Origin: Mannheimia sp041807705
GTDB taxonomy: Bacteria > Pseudomonadota > Gammaproteobacteria > Enterobacterales > Pasteurellaceae
Length of the DNA: 39,812 nucleotides
Direction of reading: 5' to 3'
NCBI RefSeq assembly: GCF_041807705.1
Contig: NZ_JBGTYY010000022.1
Location: 1 to 39,812, forward strand
Made by a program: the position numbers and the translations under genes. The notes beneath the pieces are model-generated. The model was not told the origin of the DNA and did no database searches. It worked only from the letters and a program-made list of their open reading frames with translations. This document shows, piece by piece, positions 28,764 through 35,589 of the stretch. The first letter of the stretch is position 1. Each line of letters starts with the position of its first letter.

Positions 28764-29567
28764 ATGGATCAATCGACTATTCAACAAATCTCCGCTCTTG
28801 CTGTAGCTGCGACTAAAGAGGTTCAAACTGATTTTGGCACAGTAATGTTACCTGAAGGCATTACATTACAATCACTAGAACCTTTCCAAGCTCACCGTAA
28901 CCAATTCCGTGCAGCGTTTTCAACGCAACGTTTCGGTAGCCTGATTGAATATGCTACCGCCAATGCCCAAGAAAACGCACAATGCTTTATTGACCAAGAG
29001 AAAATGAGTGCGGAAATTGTATTTGATATGGGCAACCGAGAACAAGCCGGTCACGCAAAACACCGTGCGAAGTTGGTAATGAAGAAAACCGCTGCTTACA
29101 AGTCCTTATGTGAAATTAACGGTACACGCTGTTCACAGCGTGAGTTTTCAGATTTCATTGAAGATTGGGGCATTTACTTAAATGCTTACCACGACGATGA
29201 CGAAATCAGCATTAAAAATGCCGTACAAGCCGTGCGTAAGATGACTATTGACTACGCTCGCAACGAAGAACACGAACTTAGCGATTTTGCTGCTAAAAAA
29301 TCAGCAATGGAATCAGTGGAAGCTAAATCTACACTGCAACTGCCAACTCACCTTGTATTTACTTGCAATCCATACAACGGCTTAGACACTCGCTCATTTA
29401 CTCTGCGTGTACAGGTGCTAACCGGTAGTGGCGAGCCGGTATTAACCGCCCGCTTAGTTCAAGCTGAGCAAATTGAAGAGTCGATTGCTACCGAGTTTGC
29501 GGAAAAACTAGCCGATGCACTTAGCGAAACATCAATCAAGGTCAATATCGGTACGATTGCGATCTAG
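28764..29567 (+). CDS. DUF2303 family phage protein
   Basis: The protein has 267 residues and follows the DUF2303 pattern: FGTVMLPEGITLQSLEPFQA, then FGSLIEYATANAQENAQCFI, AKLVMKKTAAYKSLCEINGT, QREFSDFIEDWG, and a C-terminal beta domain LVFTCNPYNGLDTRSFTLRV. The family is widespread in lambdoid phages near recombination genes, but its biochemistry is not known. AAAGGAACTT precedes the ATG. A short stretch with three copies of CTTGTAAGTT/CTTATAAGTT follows the stop, then a USS hairpin. Confidence 0.88.
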   Translation: MDQSTIQQISALAVAATKEVQTDFGTVMLPEGITLQSLEPFQAHRNQFRAAFSTQRFGSLIEYATANAQENAQCFIDQEKMSAEIVFDMGNREQAGHAKHRAKLVMKKTAAYKSLCEINGTRCSQREFSDFIEDWGIYLNAYHDDDEISIKNAVQAVRKMTIDYARNEEHELSDFAAKKSAMESVEAKSTLQLPTHLVFTCNPYNGLDTRSFTLRVQVLTGSGEPVLTARLVQAEQIEESIATEFAEKLADALSETSIKVNIGTIAI

Positions 29568-29614
29568 CTTGTAAGTTATCTTATAAGTTTACTTGTAAGT
29601 TTTTAATGAAAATC

Positions 29615-29640
29615 GACCGCTTGTTTGAATACAAGCGGTT
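29615..29640 (+). terminator. uptake-sequence hairpin after DUF2303
   Basis: GACCGCTTGT and ACAAGCGGTT pair around a 6-nt loop, followed by ATTT, just before the next gene. Confidence 0.55.
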
Positions 29641-29661
29641 ATTTCTCGAGGAAAATTCACG

Positions 29662-30099
29662 ATGAAAACAACTCAACACATTTTAGATGAACGTGAACAA
29701 CAACACGGCAACTACGACAGTTTCGCCAAGATTTATGGAGGTTTACGCAAAGTCAGCGACTCACACGCAGAAAAGCTCACTTGGCCACAGCAAATCGCCG
29801 TTGAGATGATGTTATTCAAAATTGCCCGAATTTTAAATAACGGAGCAAATCATCAAGACAACTATCAAGACATTGCCGGTTATGCAATGTTAGGTGGTGG
29901 ACTTTATAACCCTAATGGATCTGCAGAAGTTAAAGCATTACCAAAACCATTAACCGATAGTATTTACCCCGAATCACACCTTAATAAAAGCTCTGTTTGG
30001 CGGCTGGATTTGGAGTTTGAGAGCAAAGAGGAGGCTGTTGAGGTTTTGGAAGCTTTAACTGGTAAAAGTACCGGTGTTAGTGAGGTAAATAATGAGTGA
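29662..30099 (+). CDS. DUF6378 (MazG-like) phage protein
   Basis: The 145-residue protein has the pattern ILDEREQQHGNYDSFAKIYG (residues 7-26), then WPQQIAVEMMLFKIARILNN and the signature HQDNYQDIAGYAMLGGGLYN. This matches DUF6378, an all-alpha family distantly related to MazG-type pyrophosphatases (family knowledge). A nucleotide-cleaning role is possible. The C-terminal 50 residues are not part of the domain. It overlaps the next gene by 8 nt. Confidence 0.8.
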   Translation: MKTTQHILDEREQQHGNYDSFAKIYGGLRKVSDSHAEKLTWPQQIAVEMMLFKIARILNNGANHQDNYQDIAGYAMLGGGLYNPNGSAEVKALPKPLTDSIYPESHLNKSSVWRLDLEFESKEEAVEVLEALTGKSTGVSEVNNE

Positions 30100-30385
30100 G
30101 TCATTTAGTTTAGAAAAAGTACTGTGGGAAGAACCACGCCCAAGAGTGCAATTAGATTTACCTTGCCCTGTTATAAAACTTGAAGTTGGTAAACGATACT
30201 ATACTATCAATGTTTATGACGTTGATTGTTATGATGGAGATATGGACTTTACGAGCATTGAAGAATGGGTTTATGAAGATGCTGATGATTGCCAAACAAA
30301 AAGTAGAGCCGAGCAAGGGTTGATGTTCGCAAGCCGAACTGATGCTCAAGAATGGCTAAATGCAATGCGAAATAGTCGTAGGTAG
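30092..30385 (+). CDS. hypothetical acidic phage protein
   Basis: A 97-residue acidic protein (GKRYYTINVYDVDCYDGDMD, IEEWVYEDADDCQTKSRAEQ). No family recognised. Its ATG is 8 nt inside the DUF6378 gene and its stop is 2 nt before the next ATG, which suggests coupled translation of all three. Confidence 0.65.
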   Translation: MSESFSLEKVLWEEPRPRVQLDLPCPVIKLEVGKRYYTINVYDVDCYDGDMDFTSIEEWVYEDADDCQTKSRAEQGLMFASRTDAQEWLNAMRNSRR

Positions 30386-30387
30386 CT

Positions 30388-30597
30388 ATGTTTAGAAATG
30401 AACTCCAAGTAATGGACGGTAAACGTTATATCGTACTTGAATGCCAATTTCGCCGTGAATGGAAAGTTGCAAGTGAAACTAGAGGTACAGTAACGCAAAG
30501 TGAAGCCCTTGAAATTTGCCAATACTGGGTTAAATATAAAGGGGTAAAACCTGAGCAACTGAAAATTGTTGAAGTGCCAGATATTCTGAAAGAATAA
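30388..30597 (+). CDS. hypothetical phage protein
   Basis: This 69-residue protein has alternating basic/hydrophobic segments (GKRYIVLECQFRREWKVASE, ALEICQYWVKYKGVKPEQLK). It is not recognised. It starts 2 nt after the preceding gene and ends the coupled group. A non-coding stretch of about 230 nt follows. Confidence 0.6.
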   Translation: MFRNELQVMDGKRYIVLECQFRREWKVASETRGTVTQSEALEICQYWVKYKGVKPEQLKIVEVPDILKE

Positions 30598-30727
30598 GGA
30601 CAAATGAGTTAAAAACGGCGGCATTATAAGTGCGGTAACACTTAAAATGCCAGCTACGCAAAGCTGTTTAAATGGTGCTGCGAAAATTTATTTTTTCGAT
30701 GCAGATCGCAAAAATAGATATTGAGGT

Positions 30728-30807
30728 TTGACAACCGCCAAACTTCGGATTAAGATAACCGCACTTTCAACAGAAAGTCAGCAAGCCACAATTTAGTGGC
30801 TTTTTTT
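30728..30807 (+). promoter_or_regulatory. promoter-terminator unit ahead of the DUF2513 gene
   Basis: TTGACA (30728-30733), 17 nt, TAAGAT (30751-30756), then a short leader with ACTTTC/GAAAGT, then the terminator AGCCAC-AATTTA-GTGGCT-TTTTTT (30784-30807), then ATATCTAAAATTT and the RBS. The rest of the gap (30598-30727) holds no ORF that I can support. Confidence 0.65.
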
Positions 30808-30830
30808 ATATCTAAAATTTGGAGAGTAAG

Positions 30831-31184
30831 ATGAAACGCAACTGGGATTTAATCCGCAAAATACTACTCAAACTGGAAGAAAAAGCAGACAGCACCAGTT
30901 GGCTAGAGTCTACTGATATTAAAGGCTATGATGCAAAAACGGTTGCCTATCATTACAAATTACTAAATAATGCTGGGCTGATTGAGGCAATAGATGTTTC
31001 TTCTTTGGAAGAGGAAGATTTTTCTGCAACTAACCTGACTTGGCAAGGACACGAATTTTTAGACAAAATCCGCAATGACAGCGTATGGAATAAAGTAAAA
31101 TCCACTGTCCAAAGTAAAAGCCTTGATTTGAGCTTTGATGTAATCAAAACGGTTGCAACAAAAATTATTGCGGCAATGATTTGA
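30831..31184 (+). CDS. DUF2513 domain protein
   Basis: The protein has 117 residues from ATG 30831, which has GGAGAG just upstream; the frame is open a little further 5'. MKRNWDLIRKILLKLEEKAD, then YDAKTVAYHYKLLNNAGLIE and LTWQGHEFLDKIRNDSVWNK match DUF2513, a winged-helix-like family common in prophages and integrative elements. Biochemical role unknown, perhaps DNA-binding. The stop codon is part of the next promoter's -35 (TTGACA). Confidence 0.85.
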   Translation: MKRNWDLIRKILLKLEEKADSTSWLESTDIKGYDAKTVAYHYKLLNNAGLIEAIDVSSLEEEDFSATNLTWQGHEFLDKIRNDSVWNKVKSTVQSKSLDLSFDVIKTVATKIIAAMI

Positions 31185-31247
31185 CAACCGCCACTAAATT
31201 CATTTAGACTAAATCCACTTTCAAGCCGTCCATAAACGGCTTTTTTT
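31181..31247 (+). promoter_or_regulatory. promoter-terminator unit ahead of the 31276 gene
   Basis: TTGACA (31181-31186), 18 nt, TAGACT (31205-31210), then the terminator AGCCGT-CCATAA-ACGGCT-TTTTTT (31224-31247), then GTACCTAAAATTC. The first 14 bases around the -35 (TTTGACAACCGCCA) are identical to those of the unit at 30728. Confidence 0.65.
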
Positions 31248-31275
31248 GTACCTAAAATTCAAACAGGAGAACAAA

Positions 31276-31773
31276 ATGACAACGCTTACCTATCAAGATT
31301 TATGTAAACAATATTCCCAATACACAAATAAACTTTCTCAACGCAGAGCACTACTGCGGGAACAAATTCGCCAACTTCAAATTGCACTTGCCACCGATCT
31401 CGGTTTGCTCGAAAAGCTTTACCGCAAACAATTCAATCAAGAGCCAACAGAACCATATGTCAGATTACTTGATGAGAATAATGAACCTATCGAATTTTTC
31501 CAACTTAAAGCTCAATTTAATGTGCAGGGTGAACCAAATATAACCTTCAAACTAGCCCTGGCTCTGGAAGAAAACGAAAACAGCTATCCTAAAACACTTA
31601 CAAGTCTTGTCATTACTGCTTACTACATCAGCGATACATTGATTAATTTTGTTTTCCAAGATGTAACAGAAAATTTTGCATTTCCAACAAATTTGGAAGA
31701 TGAACAGCCATTTGAACCGCTTATCCAAGCCTACAAAGAATTAGTGTTAAAAACATATGAATTAAAAAATTAA
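31276..31773 (+). CDS. hypothetical accessory protein
   Basis: The protein has 165 residues from ATG 31276, with ACAGGAGAACAAA before it. The in-frame ATG at 31246 lies beside the terminator and is not used. It starts MTTLTYQDLCKQYSQYTNKL, continues helical (RRALLREQIRQLQIALATDL), and ends in beta-type and acidic segments (LVITAYYISDTLINFVFQDV). No family recognised. It is in one of the self-contained accessory units of the right arm. Confidence 0.65.
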   Translation: MTTLTYQDLCKQYSQYTNKLSQRRALLREQIRQLQIALATDLGLLEKLYRKQFNQEPTEPYVRLLDENNEPIEFFQLKAQFNVQGEPNITFKLALALEENENSYPKTLTSLVITAYYISDTLINFVFQDVTENFAFPTNLEDEQPFEPLIQAYKELVLKTYELKN

Positions 31774-31858
31774 TTGACATTCTAACCGCTCTTTCGATAA
31801 GATGACCGAACTACTAACTAATAGCGGTTATCCGCACCCGACAGCAAGCGGTTTTTTT
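31774..31858 (+). promoter_or_regulatory. promoter and attenuator-like hairpin of the antirepressor 3 unit
   Basis: TTGACA (31774-31779), 18 nt, TAAGAT (31798-31803). Then GCGG(a, 31824)-TTAT-CCGC(b, 31832)-loop-GCGG(c, 31848)-TTTTTTT. Segment b can pair with a or c, and the terminator forms only with c. GTACCTAAAATTT follows. Confidence 0.65.
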
Positions 31859-31882
31859 GTACCTAAAATTTACAAAAATCCT

Positions 31883-31904
31883 AAATCTGCATATATGCAG
31901 ATTT
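31883..31904. promoter_or_regulatory. 22-bp perfect palindrome, operator candidate
   Basis: Half-site AAATCTGCATA and its exact complement meet at 31893/31894. It lies between the attenuator and the C4-like element of antirepressor 3. It is a protein-binding site or a hairpin. No similar palindrome is seen ahead of the other two C4-like elements. Confidence 0.55.
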
Positions 31905-31908
31905 CAAA

Positions 31909-31987
31909 GATCGGGTCGAGAGAACCTAATACAACACCTTCACGGAAATAAGTTCCGCCGACTATTAGCGGTAGTTGAAGCCCGATC
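31909..31987 (+). ncRNA. C4-like antisense RNA element 3
   Basis: A 79-nt element closed by GATCGGG/CCCGATC, with AATACAACACC, GGAAATAA and a 3' stem CCGC/GCGG. It shares the conserved single-stranded words with copies 1 and 2, while both stems differ by paired changes. The reading frame that crosses copies 1 and 2 contains a stop here, so the RNA and not a protein is conserved. It is about 50 nt upstream of the antirepressor 3 start. Confidence 0.7.
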
Positions 31988-32036
31988 ACCCTACTAAGGT
32001 TTTCGGATTATTTACTAAATCTAATAGGTACACAAA

Positions 32037-32711
32037 ATGTCAAATCTACAAATCTTCTCAAATTCAATCCGCACTTTTGAAAATCTATATTCTTTAACGG
32101 ATCTACATAAAGCTAGTGGCGGAGAGGCAAAACACAAACCCGTTTTATTCTTATCTAATCAGCAAACCAAAGATCTTATTGCAGAAATAGAACAGGAAAG
32201 CAAAGTAGGAATTTCTACTTTGGCTGTAAAAACGGTTCGAGGCGGTAAAAATCCAAGCACATACGCCTGTAAAGAAATCGTGATTGCCTATGCAGCGTGG
32301 ATCAGCCCACAGTTTCATTTAGTGGTATTGCGAGCGTTCCTTAACCAGTTGGAAAATTTACAAAAGAACACCGAAATTCGACCGCTTGCACCACCAAAAC
32401 CAGTCGAGAAAATCTTCAACCACAACATCATCAACCACGAAGCAGTCGATTTAGCGTGGTTATGGTTCGAGGCTAATCATATGGCTGGTTTCATTAAAGA
32501 GATTACGCCAGCATTAGAAGCTCTAGGCAGTTCATACGCTCCAAAAGCTCATTCCATCGCTTACGAATACGGCAGACACTTACACGACATCGGTAAATTG
32601 GTTTATCGCTTAACCGCTGAAGCAGACTTCGGGCATAACCCCAGACCAATGCGTGAACTCGAAAGCCATTTTGCTAAACCGACAAAATCAGTGCGTATAG
32701 CTAAATTCTAA
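32037..32711 (+). CDS. phage antirepressor 3: KilA-N + P22_AR_C
   Basis: The protein has 224 residues. The N-terminal part is a KilA-N domain (FENLYSLTDLHKASGGEAKH, STYACKEIVIAYAAWISPQF, VVLRAFLNQLE). The C-terminal part is the same P22_AR_C-like domain as in antirepressors 1 and 2 (VDLAWLWFEANHMAGFIKEI, ALEALGSSYAPKAHSIAYEY, GRHLHDIGKLVYRLTAEADF). Thus the same C-terminus carries a different N-terminal DNA-binding domain. Expression appears to be controlled by its own promoter, attenuator and C4-like RNA. It stands between an unknown gene and the small exported peptide 2. Confidence 0.88.
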   Translation: MSNLQIFSNSIRTFENLYSLTDLHKASGGEAKHKPVLFLSNQQTKDLIAEIEQESKVGISTLAVKTVRGGKNPSTYACKEIVIAYAAWISPQFHLVVLRAFLNQLENLQKNTEIRPLAPPKPVEKIFNHNIINHEAVDLAWLWFEANHMAGFIKEITPALEALGSSYAPKAHSIAYEYGRHLHDIGKLVYRLTAEADFGHNPRPMRELESHFAKPTKSVRIAKF

Positions 32712-32736
32712 TTGGTAAAACATTCACAAAACCCGA

Positions 32737-32758
32737 CCGCTTGCGAAACATCAAGCGG
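32737..32758 (+). terminator. uptake-sequence hairpin after antirepressor 3
   Basis: CCGCTTG-CGAAACAT-CAAGCGG, followed by CGGATTTCC. It is the same arrangement as that at 16812-16836 behind antirepressor 2. Confidence 0.5.
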
Positions 32759-32792
32759 CGGATTTCCATACCCAAATTTTGAGGATTAGGCG

Positions 32793-32900
32793 ATGAAATA
32801 CGCAAAAATCATTCTATTTTTAACCGCCTTTGCAGTTGCTGCCGACTATTTAGAGTTACGCAATGACTGCGATGGCAAAATTTGTACAGCTCAACGCTAA
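32793..32900 (+). CDS. small exported peptide with DCDGxxC motif, copy 2
   Basis: This 35-residue ORF starts MKYAKIILFLTAFAVAADYL, a signal peptide with a likely cut after AVA, and ends RNDCDGKICTAQR. GAGGATTAGGCG precedes the ATG. It is similar in plan to the 38-residue gene at 16660-16776, including the D-C-D-G-x-x-C motif, and both stand behind an antirepressor and a USS hairpin. Function unknown. Confidence 0.65.
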   Translation: MKYAKIILFLTAFAVAADYLELRNDCDGKICTAQR

Positions 32901-32923
32901 AAGTAAATTTTTCAACAAAATCG

Positions 32924-32949
32924 ACCGCTTGTAACCCAAGCGGTTTTTT
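32924..32949 (+). terminator. uptake-sequence terminator before xis
   Basis: ACCGCTTG-TAACC-CAAGCGGT-TTTTTA, a stem of two inverted uptake words with a T run. Confidence 0.75.
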
Positions 32950-32970
32950 ATTATCTGGAGGAAATAATGA

Positions 32971-33261
32971 ATGGAACATCTCACAATTAAACAAGCAGCA
33001 GAGGAATTGAAGTTCCACCATAGCACTGTACGAAAACATTTATTGGAATGGAAATTTTTTCAAATGCCCGGCTCTCGCGTTTGGAGAGTGAGACGATCAG
33101 ATCTTGAAACAGTAAAGAAAATAATGAATAATCCCGACCGATTAGCTCTGTCGGTCGAAGAGGTAACACTATGTCGATCTACAAAAGAGGAAAAATATAC
33201 TGGGTTGCTTTCACTACCCCGAGTGGCAAAAGAATTAGACGTTCTGCTGGCACAGAAGTAA
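32971..33261 (+). CDS. excisionase-like HTH protein
   Basis: The protein has 96 residues. The N-terminal 55 residues form a MerR/excisionase-type helix-turn-helix (MEHLTIKQAAEELKFHHSTV, RKHLLEWKFFQMPGSRVWRV). The rest overlaps the integrase start by 91 nt in another frame, as xis and int overlap in lambda. GGAGG lies a few bases upstream of the ATG. It probably directs excision at induction. The C-terminal 30 residues may be non-essential. Confidence 0.75.
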   Translation: MEHLTIKQAAEELKFHHSTVRKHLLEWKFFQMPGSRVWRVRRSDLETVKKIMNNPDRLALSVEEVTLCRSTKEEKYTGLLSLPRVAKELDVLLAQK

Positions 33262-34169
33262 AGAAAAATGCTCAGTTATTTTTACAGAAAATCAAGGCAG
33301 AAATGTGGAGTATAAACCAGTTAGATACCGAGCCTGATTATTTATTTGAACAAGCATTGCTTGATTATTTAAAACAATCAGAGGGACTTTCTGATCAAGC
33401 CACTAAAAAACGGCACGCTATTTATTGGCGTAATGTTTTTGGTGGCAGAGGGTTAAATACGATCACAACTCAAGAGATTGTAAATAATCTGCCAACTAAA
33501 AATCAAAATACCGGAGAACCGCTTTCTAATAGCACGCAGAATAAATACATTAAGTCCTTGCAACGTATTTTTTCGATTGCTCATAAAGCGGGGTATATTG
33601 CTAAAGTTCCTTATTTACCAAAGAAAAAAGAGCCACCAATTCGCATTCGTTGGATCACGAAAGAACAGGCTAAAACTCTGATTTCAAATATTGGAACAGA
33701 ATGGATGAGAAATATCTGCTCATTTGCTTTAATGACAGGGGCAAGACGAACAGAAATTCTCACACTGACTTGGGATAAAATTGACTTTGACAGAAAAATA
33801 GCAATCGTATCGAATGATATTGCGAAGTCTGAAAAAGCACGGTCACTATTATTAAATGATGCTGCGATTGAGCTATTAAAACAACAGCGTGGGCGACACG
33901 CCAAATATGTTTTTGTCAGCTCAACAGGCAGACCACTTGATGATATTAACAGAAAAACATTTGATGCCGCAACTAAGCGGTGTTTATTGATTGATTTCCA
34001 CTTTCACGATCTCCGCCACACTTGGGCGAGTTGGCACGTTCAAGCCGGTACACCACTTTTCACATTAAAAGAATTAGGCGGTTGGGAAACATTGGAAATG
34101 GTCAAGAAATACGCTCACTTAAATGCAGATCATTTGCTAAATCACGCTAATAGTGTGAATTTTCTTTGA
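33171..34169 (+). CDS. int: tyrosine-family phage integrase
   Basis: The protein has 332 residues. The N-terminal arm-binding part has MSIYKRGKIYWVAFTTPSGK, and a SAM-like core-binding domain covers about 55-150. The catalytic residues of tyrosine recombinases are present: Arg192 (MTGARRTEILTLTWDKID), His279-x-x-Arg282 (FHFHDLRHTWASWHVQAG), Trp305 (ELGGWETLEM) and the nucleophile Tyr314 (VKKYAHLNADHLLNHANS). It reads toward the 3' end of tRNA-Arg, which is probably its attachment site. It carries out integration and, with Xis, excision. Confidence 0.95.
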   Translation: MSIYKRGKIYWVAFTTPSGKRIRRSAGTEVKKNAQLFLQKIKAEMWSINQLDTEPDYLFEQALLDYLKQSEGLSDQATKKRHAIYWRNVFGGRGLNTITTQEIVNNLPTKNQNTGEPLSNSTQNKYIKSLQRIFSIAHKAGYIAKVPYLPKKKEPPIRIRWITKEQAKTLISNIGTEWMRNICSFALMTGARRTEILTLTWDKIDFDRKIAIVSNDIAKSEKARSLLLNDAAIELLKQQRGRHAKYVFVSSTGRPLDDINRKTFDAATKRCLLIDFHFHDLRHTWASWHVQAGTPLFTLKELGGWETLEMVKKYAHLNADHLLNHANSVNFL

Positions 34170-34252
34170 CACAATTTTGTCACATTGCAGAAAAACGCTC
34201 TCTAAAGTGAGTTTCAAAAGGTGTGTAACCTATTGAATTTCAAGGGATTTAA

Positions 34253-34329
<77 letters not shown>

Positions 34330-34347
34330 AAATGAATAAATTAGAAA

Positions 34348-34424
34348 TGGTCGGCGAGATAGGATTTGAACCTACGACCCACTGGTCCCAAACCAGTTGC
34401 GCTACCAAGCTGCGCTACTCGCCG
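34348..34424 (-). tRNA. tRNA-Pro (TGG anticodon)
   Basis: The minus strand reads CGGCGAGTAGCGCAGCTTGG to CCA. The anticodon loop is TTTGGGA and the T loop GGTTCGAATCC, with acceptor stem CGGCGAG/CTCGCCG. It stands 18 nt before tRNA-Arg in the same direction, so the two are likely co-transcribed. Confidence 0.95.
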
Positions 34425-34593
34425 ACAAATGATAGAGTGATTATAAGATTCTTTATTTAACAGTCAATCTTTTTTTGTTAAAGTTTGCTCGAATGCTTGA
34501 ACTTTATCCGTTATTTAAAATTAGCTTATCAAAAAGTGAAAATTTTGAGAGAATAGCAAACGTTTTCGCTCATTAATGTTTCGGGAGATAAAA

Positions 34594-35454
34594 ATGGCAG
34601 CACAGATTATTTCGGGCAGTGAAATTGCCTCAAAAATTAAAAAAGGAATTAGTGAGAAAATTGCACATTATGTTGAGCAAGGTAAACGTAAACCTGGTCT
34701 TGCAGTTATTTTAGTTGGGGCAGATCCAGCCTCGCAAGTTTATGTTGGAAGTAAGCGTAAAAGTTGTGGGGAAATTGGCATTGAATCTAGATCTTACGAT
34801 TTACCAGCAGAAACGACAGAAGCAGAATTACTTTCACTTATCAAAGAGCTTAATCAAGATGAGAGCATTGATGGCATTTTGGTGCAGTTACCTCTACCAA
34901 AACAGATTGATTCAACGAAAGTCATTGAGGCAATTACTCCGCATAAAGATGTAGATGGCTTCCATCCTTATAATGTAGGTCGTTTAGCTCAGCGTATTCC
35001 GACTTTACGTTCTTGTACTCCATACGGCGTAATGAAATTACTTGAAGCTACAGGTGTGTATTTGCACGGTCAGCACGCTGTGATTGTTGGTGCTTCTAAT
35101 ATTGTAGGTCGCCCAATGGCACTAGAATTGTTGCTTGCTGGTTGTACAGTTACTGTTACGCATCGCTTTACTAAAGATTTAGAAAGCCACGTTCGCCAAG
35201 CAGATATTCTCGTTGTTGCGGTAGGCAAGCCTGAATTCATTCCAGGCGATTGGATTAAAGAAGAGGCGATAGTGATTGATGTGGGCATTAATCGTATGGC
35301 AGACGGCAAATTAAAAGGCGATGTGGAATATAGCATTGCCTCACAAAAAGCGAACTTTATTACCCCAGTACCAGGTGGTGTTGGTCCAATGACGGTGGCG
35401 ATGTTAATGCAAAATACTCTACAGGCTTACGAAAACCATTTACAAGCGGTCTAA
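34594..35454 (+). CDS. folD: bifunctional methylenetetrahydrofolate dehydrogenase / cyclohydrolase FolD
   Basis: The protein has 286 residues from ATG 34594, preceded by CGGGAGATAAAA. Family motifs: GLAVILVGADPASQVYVGSK with the catalytic Lys nearby (KRKSC), IDGILVQLPLPKQ, HKDVDGFHPYNVGRLAQ, CTPYGVMKLLE, VIVGASNIVGRPMALELLLA (NADP site) and a terminal FITPVPGGVGPMTVAMLMQN. It interconverts methylene- and formyl-tetrahydrofolate in one-carbon metabolism. It is the first host protein gene after the prophage and ends with its own terminator. Confidence 0.97.
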   Translation: MAAQIISGSEIASKIKKGISEKIAHYVEQGKRKPGLAVILVGADPASQVYVGSKRKSCGEIGIESRSYDLPAETTEAELLSLIKELNQDESIDGILVQLPLPKQIDSTKVIEAITPHKDVDGFHPYNVGRLAQRIPTLRSCTPYGVMKLLEATGVYLHGQHAVIVGASNIVGRPMALELLLAGCTVTVTHRFTKDLESHVRQADILVVAVGKPEFIPGDWIKEEAIVIDVGINRMADGKLKGDVEYSIASQKANFITPVPGGVGPMTVAMLMQNTLQAYENHLQAV

Positions 35455-35471
35455 AAACGAGAATTTTTTAC

Positions 35472-35505
35472 AAATCCTCAATCGAAAACAAGATTGAGGA
35501 TTTTT
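35472..35505 (+). terminator. folD terminator
   Basis: AAATCCTCAATC and GATTGAGGATTT pair in a perfect 12-bp stem, followed by TTCTTT. Confidence 0.82.
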
Positions 35506-35589
35506 CTTTGTGAATTTCTAGGCTTTTGAGCCAGAAAAGACTAAAATAGCCCACCTTTTTATAGTGAATTATAGCGAACAGATTTTTAT

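Noticed and set aside
31883..31904. LexA (SOS) box reading of the palindrome
   Set aside because: CTG and CAG are separated by 8 bases, not the 10 required for a LexA box.
34170..34252. Arm-type integrase sites between int and tRNA-Arg
   Set aside because: Short repeats are present, but none is clear enough to be named without the matching attL.
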